A stretch of DNA of 15,016 nucleotides, from positions 1 through 15,016 of the forward strand of contig CAUAEH010000051.1 in NCBI GenBank assembly GCA_958427975.1, read 5' to 3'. The DNA is from an uncultured Collinsella sp. GTDB taxonomy: Bacteria > Actinomycetota > Coriobacteriia > Coriobacteriales > Coriobacteriaceae. A model generated the notes under the pieces. That model did no database searches. It was not told the DNA's origin and worked only from the letters and a program-made list of their open reading frames with translations. Below are positions 8,085-14,581 of this stretch, in pieces (positions within the stretch are counted from its first letter, which is position 1; every line of letters starts with the position of its first letter). The position numbers were made by a program, and so were the translations under genes.

Positions 8085-9818
8085 ATGGCTACAGAAAAGT
8101 CCTCTTCGCGCTCATGGATGTCCGATGCCGCGATCTATCAGATCTACCCGCGCTCGTTTAAGGATTCGACTGGTTCGGGTCTGGGCGATATCGCGGGCAT
8201 TACCCAGCAGATGGACTATCTTGAGCGGCTGGGTATCGAGGCCATCTGGCTGAGCCCGTTTTACCCATCGCCTCTTGTCGATGGCGGCTATGATGTGGCG
8301 GACTACTGCGATGTCGACCCGCGTCTCGGCTCGCTTGACGACTTCGATGACATGATCGCTGCGGCTCACGCGCGCGGCATCAAGGTCATCGTCGACATCG
8401 TGCCCAACCATTCATCCAACCAGCACCCCTGGTTCAAAGCCGCTCTTGCCGCCGGCCCCGGATCGCCCGAGCGCGCCCGTTATATCTTCCGCGATGGTCG
8501 CGGCGAGCATGGCGAGCTGCCTCCCACCAATTGGAATGCCAACTTTGGCGGCCCCGCATGGACGCGTGTTGCGGACGGTCAGTGGTATCTGCACATGTTT
8601 ACGCCCGAGCAACCGGACTTTGACTGGTCATGCCCCGAGGTTCATGCGCTCTTTTGCGACGTCCTGGCGTTTTGGAGCGATCGAGGCGTCGACGGCTTTC
8701 GCATTGATGTGGCGCAGGGTCTCGCCAAGGATTTCGACCGCGATGACCTCGACCGGTGGCATCTCGCCGAGGGCGATGACATGGTTGACGACGGCACCCA
8801 TCCGCTGTGGGACCGCAATGAGGTCCACGAGATCTATCGCGAGTGGCGCCGCGTGTTCGACCGCTATAATCCGCCGCGCAGTGCCGTTGCCGAGGCGTGG
8901 GTGCTGCCCGAGCGCCAGTATCTCTATGCGCGTCCCAGCGAGCTTGGCCAGACATTCAACTTTGAGTTTGCCAAGGCCACTTGGACCTATGATGACATGC
9001 ACACTGCAATCGAGAAGGGCTTGAAGGCAGCCGTCGAATCCGATTCCGCCTCGACCTGGGTACTCTCCAACCACGACGTGCCGCGCGTGGCGACACGCTA
9101 TGCCCTGCCGCAAATCAAGGCGACGCGCTACCACCAGATTGCGCTCGACTGGCTCTTACGCGACGGGTCGTCTTATGACGAGGACCGTGAACTCGGCGAG
9201 CGCCGCGCGCGGGCGGCCCTTTTGCTTGAACTGGCGCTTCCGGGCTCGGCATACGTGTATCAGGGTGAGGAGCTCGGCCTTTTTGAGGTGGCTGACATCC
9301 CGTGGGCTGCACTCGAAGATCCTACTGCGACCAATACGCGCGGACCGAAGCGTGAGAAGGGGCGCGACGGCTGCCGTGTGCCCCTGCCGTGGGTGGCGGC
9401 GGACGATCCCGCGCAGGGCGGATCGTTTGGGTTTTCGCCGGCGGACGCCGATGCGGCGCCCCATCTGCCGCAACCTGCATGGTTTTCCGATTACGCTGCC
9501 GATAGGGAAGAAGCGGACCCGACATCGATGCTTGCGCTCTATCGTGACGCCCTCTGGCTTCGGCGCAAGCTGCGCGGCTGCGCCAACGATCTTGCGTGGC
9601 TCGATCTTGACGGGCGCACCGGTCTTGCGGATGGTGCCGAGGGCGCCGAGGGCGGCGTTATCGCCTATCGCCGCGACAACGGCTGGGCGTGTGTGACGAA
9701 CTTCGGCGCAGCACCCGTGGAGCTGCCGGCGGGCAGGGTCCTGCTCACCTCATCACCGCTTGCAGACGGCAGGCTCGCGCAGGACAGCTCTGCCTGGATC
9801 ATGCTCGGTGAGATGTAG
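8085..9818 (+). CDS. GH13 alpha-glucosidase (alpha-amylase family)
   Basis: A 577-residue cytoplasmic glycoside hydrolase (no signal peptide) releasing glucose from short alpha-glucosides such as maltose, isomaltose or sucrose-type sugars. Family landmarks: YQIYPRSF (18-25), DIVPNHSS (104-111), GFRIDVAQGL with nucleophile D208, VAEAW with acid/base E270, and SNHDVPR with D331. The spacing and NHDVPRVATRY resemble actinobacterial alpha-glucosidases (probably GH13_30). Val209 follows the nucleophile, which in related oligo-1,6-glucosidases goes with alpha-1,6 preference; this is inference. ATG 8085 was chosen for AAGGGAG at 9 bp; the open frame upstream runs through tRNA genes and is not coding. 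It stands alone between tRNA-Gly copies 2 and 3, without transport genes. Confidence 0.93.
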   Translation: MATEKSSSRSWMSDAAIYQIYPRSFKDSTGSGLGDIAGITQQMDYLERLGIEAIWLSPFYPSPLVDGGYDVADYCDVDPRLGSLDDFDDMIAAAHARGIKVIVDIVPNHSSNQHPWFKAALAAGPGSPERARYIFRDGRGEHGELPPTNWNANFGGPAWTRVADGQWYLHMFTPEQPDFDWSCPEVHALFCDVLAFWSDRGVDGFRIDVAQGLAKDFDRDDLDRWHLAEGDDMVDDGTHPLWDRNEVHEIYREWRRVFDRYNPPRSAVAEAWVLPERQYLYARPSELGQTFNFEFAKATWTYDDMHTAIEKGLKAAVESDSASTWVLSNHDVPRVATRYALPQIKATRYHQIALDWLLRDGSSYDEDRELGERRARAALLLELALPGSAYVYQGEELGLFEVADIPWAALEDPTATNTRGPKREKGRDGCRVPLPWVAADDPAQGGSFGFSPADADAAPHLPQPAWFSDYAADREEADPTSMLALYRDALWLRRKLRGCANDLAWLDLDGRTGLADGAEGAEGGVIAYRRDNGWACVTNFGAAPVELPAGRVLLTSSPLADGRLAQDSSAWIMLGEM

Positions 9819-9900
9819 GGGTCTCTTGCGGCGAGATTGCGTTTGCCCGCGCCTTCCGTGGTGGCTGATGTCTTCGCGAGGTTCGCGAGGGCGTTGCAAA

Positions 9901-9947
9901 ACTTTTTTAAAAAAGTTCTTGCATAGGATGCGGGCATCACGTAAGAT
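9901..9947 (+). promoter_or_regulatory. Promoter of tRNA-Gly copy 3 and tRNA-Val
   Basis: A perfect 16-bp palindrome ACTTTTTTAAAAAAGT (9901-9916) lies 2 bp before -35 TTGCAT (9919-9924). After 17 bp comes -10 TAAGAT (9942-9947), 12 bp before the tRNA. It has the same architecture as the other two tRNA promoters. Confidence 0.78.
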
Positions 9948-9959
9948 TAATCCTCGTAA

Positions 9960-10035
9960 GCGGACATGGCTCAGTTGGTAGAGCACAACCTTGCCAAGGT
10001 TGGGGTCGCGGGTTCGAGCCCCGTTGTCCGCTCCA
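9960..10035 (+). tRNA. tRNA-Gly(GCC), copy 3
   Basis: 76 nt, identical to copies 1 and 2, with its own strong promoter. It is followed after 3 bp by tRNA-Val, so the two are cotranscribed. Confidence 0.97.
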
Positions 10036-10038
10036 TTT

Positions 10039-10113
10039 GGGCGTTTAGCTCAGGGGGAGAGCGCTTCCCTGACACGGAAGAGGTCAGAAGTTCAAATCTT
10101 CTAACGCCCACCA
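10039..10113 (+). tRNA. tRNA-Val(GAC)
   Basis: 75 nt including an encoded CCA. Acceptor GGGCGTT pairs with AACGCCC; the anticodon stem CTTCC/GGAAG encloses CTGACAC, anticodon GAC. T arm AGAAGTTCAAATCTTCT. It is the last tRNA of the second cluster. Confidence 0.97.
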
Positions 10114-10121
10114 AATGTTCG

Positions 10122-10157
10122 CAGCTCAGAGGCTATGTCCTCTGGGCTGTTTTGTTT
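10122..10157 (+). terminator. Intrinsic terminator after tRNA-Val
   Basis: CAGCTCAGAGG (10122-10132) pairs over 11 bp, with one G-U, with CCTCTGGGCTG (10139-10149). It is followed by TTTTGTTTT. Confidence 0.88.
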
Positions 10158-10452
10158 TGCTACCAAGCACGCCGTCAAATATGCCACCAAATATTGATCC
10201 AAGGTCCCCGTAGAGGTGCCGGCAGATTGCATACGTTCTGGCCGACCGTGACCGCAACATGTTGGTCAAGCATAATCTTTTGGATTCTTTTGGCGTGAGC
10301 GGCTTGGTTTTGGTAGGATTTGTCGGCGGCTTGACTAAGGGGGTTTTATAACTGCCATGCAGGTAGCCGTGTTGGTAACGTTTTACCGACTTGCCAAGAA
10401 CCCCTCATAATTAATGCGTCTGCAAAATGACTAATTGCTTTGACCTGCTGAA
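10158..10452. other. Gene-free stretch between tRNA-Val and the nrdD promoter
   Basis: No supported gene: all frames are short and none has a ribosome site with recognisable protein. One structured segment is visible. AGGGGGTT (10338-10345) faces AACCCCT (10399-10405), enclosing GTTGGTAA-CGTT-TTACCGAC (8 bp with one G-U, about 10371-10390). This could be a decayed gene or insertion next to tRNA-Val, or an unrecognised RNA. I found no direct repeat of the tRNA 3' end that would show integration. Confidence 0.4.
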
Positions 10453-10468
10453 ACACTATATGTTGTGT
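10453..10468 (+). promoter_or_regulatory. NrdR-type operator upstream of nrdD
   Basis: ACACTATATGTTGTGT differs at one position from the 16-bp NrdR box as I know it (about ACACWATATATWGTGT). NrdR is the nucleotide-sensing repressor of ribonucleotide reductase genes. The box ends at the base before the -35 hexamer. NrdR boxes are usually tandem; a second site (about 10487-10502, over the -10) matches poorly. Confidence 0.75.
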
Positions 10469-10498
10469 TTGACCTAAAAAAAGAATACAGGATATAGA
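10469..10498 (+). promoter_or_regulatory. nrdD promoter
   Basis: TTGACC (10469-10474), 18 bp, TATAGA (10493-10498). It lies directly after the NrdR-type box, so repressor binding would block RNA polymerase. Predicted transcription start near 10505 leaves a leader of about 220 nt before nrdD. Confidence 0.6.
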
Positions 10499-10504
10499 TG
10501 CGTC

Positions 10505-10725
10505 TTTGTCGTATGATAGATGGCGGACAGAGAACGAAGACCTTAACTGCCTCTTTTGAACGTGTCCTTGAGCCGCTTGATCGGCTCCAGGGAATGTCCG
10601 CATGGAGGCTTATGGTTTATCGAGAACACAGATTGCGCGACGGCGCCGCAAGACAGGGGCAAGCCCTGCCGGGTATCGTTTGGCTCTGAAGCGCGATGAG
10701 GCTACGATGCGAAAGAGGCAAGAGG
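10505..10725 (+). promoter_or_regulatory. Structured 5' leader of nrdD
   Basis: No coding frame of note. Pairings visible: GCGGACA (10523-10529) with TGTCCGC (10595-10601) enclosing GAGCCG-CTTGAT-CGGCTC (10570-10587); TTGCG (10633-10637) with CGCAA (10647-10651); CAGGG (10654-10658) with CCCTG (10664-10668). The last resembles a cobalamin-riboswitch B12 box only superficially. The length and nested helices suggest a regulatory RNA, class unknown. Confidence 0.45.
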
Positions 10726-12948
10726 ATGAAGATCATCAAGCGCAGCGGCACCGAGGTTGTCTTTGACATCGATAAGATCGTCAATGCCATCCGCGCCGCA
10801 AACTTGGAGGTCGAGGAGAGCTCTCGTCTTACCGACCGCCAGGTGGTTTACGCGGCGCAAAACGTCGCCGAGGCATGCGAGAACGCGGGCCACACCGTGT
10901 CGGTCGAGGAGATTCAGGATCTGGTCGAGGACGAGATCATGCGTCTCGACTGCTACGAGGTCGCTCGCCATTACATCATCTATCGCTATGTTCAGAGCCT
11001 GAAGCGCCAGAAGAACACGACCGACGACAAGATTCTGTCGCTGATTGAGTGCAACAACGAAGAGGTCAAGCAGGAGAACTCCAACAAGAACCCGACCGTC
11101 AATTCCGTTCAGCGTGACTACATGGCCGGCGAGATCTCCAAGGACCTGACCCAGCGTGTGCTGCTGCCCCAGGAGATTGTGGATGCTCACAATGAGGGTC
11201 TGATTCACTTCCATGATTCGGACTACTTTGCCCAGCACATGCATAACTGCGACCTGGTGAACCTGGAGGATATGCTCCAGAACGGTACTGTTATTTCGGG
11301 CACGCTGATCGAGAAGCCGCACAGCTTCTCGACTGCCTGCAACATCGCGACGCAGATCATCGCTCAGGTTGCTTCCTCCCAGTACGGTGGCCAGTCGATT
11401 TCGCTGACCCATCTTGCCCCGTTCGTCGAGGTGAGCCGTCAAAAGATTCGCGGCGAGGTCGCCCGCGAGCTCGAGGAGCTCGGCGTTTCCGCATCTCCCG
11501 AAAAGGTCCGCGAGGTTGTTGAGGACCGCCTGCGTGACGAGATCCGCCGCGGCGTTCAGACGATTCAGTATCAGGTCGTGACCCTTATGACCACGAATGG
11601 CCAGGCGCCGTTCGTGACGGTCTTTATGTATCTCAATGAGGCCCGTACGCCCCAGGAGAAGCACGACCTTGCCATGATCGTGGAGGAGACGCTTCGTCAG
11701 CGCTATGAGGGCGTTAAGAACGAAGCCGGCGTGTGGATCACCCCGGCGTTCCCCAAGCTCATCTACGTGCTCGAGGACGATAACGTTCACGAGGATTCCC
11801 CGTACTTCTACCTGACTCAGCTGGCTGCGAAGTGCACCGCCAAGCGCATGGTGCCCGACTACATCTCCGAGAAGAAGATGCGCGAGCTCAAGCTGTCGAA
11901 GGGCGAGACCGCGGGCAACGGCGACTGCTATACCTGCATGGGTTGCCGCAGCTTCCTGACGCCCGACCGCTCCGGTAACGGATTTAACAACGTGGCCAAC
12001 GCGCTGAACTATGACCCGAACAAGCCCAAGTACTACGGTCGCTTTAACCAGGGCGTTGTGACCATCAACCTGCCCGATGTCGCGCTGAGCTCGCATCAGG
12101 ACATGGATAAGTTCTGGAAGATCTTCGACGAGCGCCTTGAGCTGTGCCACCGCGCCCTGCTGTGCCGTCATGAGCGTCTGATGGGTACGCTTTCGGATGC
12201 CGCACCGATTCTTTGGCAGTACGGTGCCCTCGCCCGCCTGAAGAAGGGCGAGACGATCGACAAGCTGCTCGTGGGCGGTTACTCCACCATTAGTCTGGGT
12301 TATGCCGGCCTGTATGAGTGCGTCAAGTACATGACGGGCCACAGCCACACCGAGAAGGAGGGCACGCCCTTTGCCATGGCCGTCATGCAGCGCATGAACG
12401 ACAAGTGCGCGGAGTGGAAGGCCGAAAGCGATATTGACTTCTCGCTGTACGGTACCCCGCTTGAGTCGACGACCTACAAGTTCGCCAAGTGCCTGCAGCG
12501 TCGTTTTGGCATCATCCCGGGCGTGACGGACAAGGGCTACATCACCAACAGCTACCACGTCCACGTGTCCGAGGAGATCGACGCATTCGACAAGCTCAAG
12601 TTCGAGGGTATGTTCCAGCAGCTTTCGCCGGGCGGTGCCATCTCCTACGTCGAGGTTCCCAACATGCAGGACAACCTCAAGGCTGTCATTCGCGTGATGC
12701 AGTACATCTACGACAACATCATGTACGCCGAGCTCAACACCAAGAGCGATTATTGCCAGGTGTGCGGCTACGACGGCGAGATCAAGATTGTCGAGGACGA
12801 TGGCAAGCTGGTGTGGGAGTGCCCCAATTGCGGCAACCGCGATCAGGAGAAGATGAATGTTGCCCGTCGCACGTGCGGTTACATCGGTACCCAGTTCTGG
12901 AACCAGGGCCGAACCGAGGAGATCCGCGACCGCGTGCTGCATCTCTAA
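10726..12948 (+). CDS. nrdD: Anaerobic (class III) ribonucleoside-triphosphate reductase
   Basis: A 740-residue oxygen-sensitive enzyme making dNTPs from NTPs with formate as usual reductant. The N-terminal ATP-cone (about 1-95, MKIIKRSGTEVVFDIDKIVNAI) binds ATP/dATP for allosteric control. Likely active-site cysteines are C175 (HNCDLVN) and C407 (MGCRS). A zinc site is formed by C677, C680, C699 and C702 (CQVC...CPNC). The glycyl radical is G718 in RRTCGYIG near the C-terminus. The ATG at 10726 was chosen because AAAGAGG (10712-10718) lies 7 bp upstream and the ATP-cone begins there; an in-frame ATG at 10696 adds ten residues unlike the family. Its activase nrdG is unusually far away, 426 bp downstream. 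Confidence 0.97.
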   Translation: MKIIKRSGTEVVFDIDKIVNAIRAANLEVEESSRLTDRQVVYAAQNVAEACENAGHTVSVEEIQDLVEDEIMRLDCYEVARHYIIYRYVQSLKRQKNTTDDKILSLIECNNEEVKQENSNKNPTVNSVQRDYMAGEISKDLTQRVLLPQEIVDAHNEGLIHFHDSDYFAQHMHNCDLVNLEDMLQNGTVISGTLIEKPHSFSTACNIATQIIAQVASSQYGGQSISLTHLAPFVEVSRQKIRGEVARELEELGVSASPEKVREVVEDRLRDEIRRGVQTIQYQVVTLMTTNGQAPFVTVFMYLNEARTPQEKHDLAMIVEETLRQRYEGVKNEAGVWITPAFPKLIYVLEDDNVHEDSPYFYLTQLAAKCTAKRMVPDYISEKKMRELKLSKGETAGNGDCYTCMGCRSFLTPDRSGNGFNNVANALNYDPNKPKYYGRFNQGVVTINLPDVALSSHQDMDKFWKIFDERLELCHRALLCRHERLMGTLSDAAPILWQYGALARLKKGETIDKLLVGGYSTISLGYAGLYECVKYMTGHSHTEKEGTPFAMAVMQRMNDKCAEWKAESDIDFSLYGTPLESTTYKFAKCLQRRFGIIPGVTDKGYITNSYHVHVSEEIDAFDKLKFEGMFQQLSPGGAISYVEVPNMQDNLKAVIRVMQYIYDNIMYAELNTKSDYCQVCGYDGEIKIVEDDGKLVWECPNCGNRDQEKMNVARRTCGYIGTQFWNQGRTEEIRDRVLHL

Positions 12949-12959
12949 TAACCATCCCA

Positions 12960-13097
12960 GGCCGCCCCGTAGCGAGGCCCCGGACCTTTACTCGCTATTT
13001 CGGACAGTCCTGGCTCACGACGGAGGCGCCACTGGCGCCTCCTGTTCGTGCGGAACTCATATCGAGCAAAGGTCCGGGGCCTCGCTACGGGGCGGCC
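12960..13097 (+). repeat. Stem-loop element E3 after nrdD
   Basis: Outer arms 12960-12989 and 13068-13097 are a perfect 30-bp inverted repeat, extended by CTCG/CGAG (12991-12994 with 13063-13066). The inner hairpin is CACGA-C-GGAGGCGCC, loop ACT, GGCGCCTCC-TGT-TCGTG (13016-13050). Internal-loop bases TCGGACAG (13000-13007) and TGCGGAACT (13049-13057) match the E1/E2 cores, though the left flank is more divergent. It begins 11 bp after the nrdD stop. Confidence 0.8.
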
Positions 13098-13275
13098 AAG
13101 TTGACGTAGCTGAGATGCAGCATGAGGCCTGCTCACTCCTCGAAGTTCTTAGCGGAAATAATTTGAGCTGCAGCTGCGATTTACTTGCGATGGCGGTTGA
13201 GCTGCAACAAAGTTATTATTGGACCTCGAACCCTATACTCGATGTTCGCTTCGTTCATTGAGTTACCCTTTGCAT
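13098..13275. other. Gene-free spacer between E3 and E4
   Basis: No supported gene. It contains GCAGCT/AGCTGC (13170-13175 with 13200-13205) within an AT-flanked imperfect fold, and a small hairpin ACTCGATG...CATTGAGT (13237-13244 with 13256-13263). I see no clear similarity to the equally long E1-E2 spacer. A TATACT at 13234 lacks a good -35. Confidence 0.4.
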
Positions 13276-13359
13276 GAGGCCGGGACATATCGTCCCGCCC
13301 GCAGTTTCGCAGGCCGAAGGCCGAGAATGTTTGAGGACGGGATGATATGTCCCGACCTC
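13276..13359 (-). repeat. Stem-loop element E4 just upstream of nrdG
   Basis: Arms 13276-13297 and 13338-13359 pair over 22 positions: 20 Watson-Crick, one G-U, one mismatch. Read on the - strand, the internal loops are GTCCTCAAACATTC (13338-13325) and CTGCGGG (13304-13298), matching E1 and E2. The inner hairpin is short (GGCC-GAA-GGCC). It is the shortest member of the family. Its right arm stops 2 bp before the nrdG Shine-Dalgarno. Confidence 0.78.
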
Positions 13360-13374
13360 CCAGGAGAGTTACCT

Positions 13375-13956
13375 ATGAACTACGCGAACATTAAGTATTT
13401 CGACATTGCTGATGGGGAAGGCGTTCGTACTTCTCTGTTTGTGAGCGGGTGCCGTCGTGGGTGCAAGAATTGCTTTAACTCTGTCGCGTGGGATTTTGCT
13501 GCGGGTGAGCCGTTCGATCGTGCCGTCGAGGACAAGATTATCGAGAGTCTCGATCATCCCTTTATCGATGGCCTGACGATTCTGGGCGGCGAGCCTATGG
13601 AGCCCGAGAATCAGGCGGGGCTCGTTGACTTTATCGAACGCGTGCGTGCGGCCTATCCTGCGGGGTCGGGCAAGACCATTTGGTGCTTTACCGGCGACGT
13701 GCTCGAGGAGCTTATGCCGGGCGGTCGCCACCATACCGAGGCGACGGACCGTATCCTTGCCTGCCTCGATATGTTGGTGGATGGCCCGTTTGTTCAGGAT
13801 CTGTACGATATCTCATTGCGTTTTAGAGGCTCGAGTAACCAGCGTGTGATCGATATGAACGCTACGCGCGACCGTGCTGAGCGCGAGGGTGTTGCGCTTT
13901 GTGATGCGGTTGAACTTTGGCGGGACGATCCAGTCTATTCGACCCATACTATGTAG
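13375..13956 (+). CDS. nrdG: Anaerobic ribonucleotide reductase activating protein
   Basis: A 193-residue radical-SAM activase that cleaves S-adenosylmethionine to create the glycyl radical on NrdD. The [4Fe-4S] ligands are C26, C30 and C33 in CRRGCKNC; the family glycine motif is LTILGGEPM. The N-terminus MNYANIKYFDIADGEGVRTSLFVSGC is typical, and cysteine positions agree with those I recall for E. coli NrdG. ATG 13375 is preceded by AGGAG (13362-13366) at 8 bp; longer in-frame extensions run through E4 and are rejected. The length is somewhat above the common 155-175 residues because of a C-terminal extension. It is probably transcribed with nrdD across E3/E4, or from an unseen promoter in the gap. 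Confidence 0.95.
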   Translation: MNYANIKYFDIADGEGVRTSLFVSGCRRGCKNCFNSVAWDFAAGEPFDRAVEDKIIESLDHPFIDGLTILGGEPMEPENQAGLVDFIERVRAAYPAGSGKTIWCFTGDVLEELMPGGRHHTEATDRILACLDMLVDGPFVQDLYDISLRFRGSSNQRVIDMNATRDRAEREGVALCDAVELWRDDPVYSTHTM

Positions 13957-13957
13957 C

Positions 13958-13988
13958 TTGTGGCCGATGCCAAAGGGCGTGGTACCAT
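13958..13988 (+). promoter_or_regulatory. Possible folE promoter
   Basis: TTGTGG (13958-13963) and TACCAT (13983-13988) with a 19-bp spacer in the 66-bp nrdG-folE gap. Weak; folE may equally be read from nrdG. Confidence 0.3.
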
Positions 13989-14022
13989 AGCGCGAACGCA
14001 AAATCGGAAAAGTGAGGCCCAG

Positions 14023-14580
14023 ATGATCGATCAGGAAAAAGTCGAGGCCGCCATTAAGCTGTTGCTTGAGGGCATAGGCGAGGACCCAACTCGTGAGGGC
14101 CTGCTGGAGACCCCGGCGCGCGTTGCCCGTATGTATGGTGAGATCGCCGGCGGTATGGACCAGAGTGCCGAGGAGCACCTGTCCAAAACCTTTGCCGTCG
14201 CTTCGAACGATTTGGTTATCGAGCGCGACATCACGTTCTACTCGCTGTGCGAACATCATCTGCTGCCGTTTTATGGCAAGGCCGCCATTGGTTATATCCC
14301 CAACGGCCGTGTCGCAGGGCTCTCTAAGCTTGCCCGCACGGTTGAGGCCTACGCCCGCCGTCTGCAGCTGCAGGAGCAGCTGTGTGCGCAGGTTGCCGAC
14401 GCTCTCATGGATTATCTCGCTCCCCAGGGAGCGATTGTGCTCATGGAGGCTGAGCATATGTGCATGACCATGCGCGGCGTGCAAAAGCCCGGCACCAAGA
14501 CCGTGACGCTCGCTCGCCGCGGCGTCTTTGAGACCGATCCCGCGCTCGAGGAGCGGTTCTTTAGGATGCTGGGCCGTTAG
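14023..14580 (+). CDS. folE: GTP cyclohydrolase I
   Basis: A 185-residue enzyme converting GTP to 7,8-dihydroneopterin triphosphate, the first step of folate synthesis. Seen: EDPTREGLLETPARVARMY (20-38), zinc and catalytic residues C76, H78 and H79 in SLCEHHLLPF, C147 in AEHMCMTMRGV, and SKLAR (101-105). It has normal family length for a decamer-forming FolE. The ATG at 14023 follows GTGAGG (14012-14017). The frame is open further upstream to 13960, but those residues are unlike the family. The next gene starts one base after its stop, so the two are almost certainly cotranscribed. Confidence 0.96.
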   Translation: MIDQEKVEAAIKLLLEGIGEDPTREGLLETPARVARMYGEIAGGMDQSAEEHLSKTFAVASNDLVIERDITFYSLCEHHLLPFYGKAAIGYIPNGRVAGLSKLARTVEAYARRLQLQEQLCAQVADALMDYLAPQGAIVLMEAEHMCMTMRGVQKPGTKTVTLARRGVFETDPALEERFFRMLGR

Positions 14581-14581
14581 C

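Noticed and set aside
10487..10502. Second NrdR box overlapping the nrdD -10
   Set aside because: Only about 9 of 16 positions agree and the 34-bp offset is not the usual 31-32.
10630..10680. Cobalamin riboswitch in the nrdD leader
   Set aside because: AGACAGG...CCTGCC looks like part of a B12 box, but the AGA core and the GCCACTG element are missing, so the class cannot be claimed.
10702..12942. A 746-codon open frame on the - strand opposite nrdD, and similar long - strand frames opposite oppD, oppF and the phosphatase
   Set aside because: They mirror strongly supported genes, have no ribosome sites or recognisable domains, and arise from the GC-biased codon use of the + strand genes.
13098..13275. 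Homology between the E1-E2 and E3-E4 spacers
   Set aside because: Despite equal lengths, reading both strands by eye showed no convincing shared sequence; an alignment program would be needed to detect weak similarity.
13219..13374. Upstream extension of nrdG
   Set aside because: The extra residues are encoded by the E4 palindrome and lack family similarity; the start at 13375 has a good ribosome site and a typical NrdG N-terminus.
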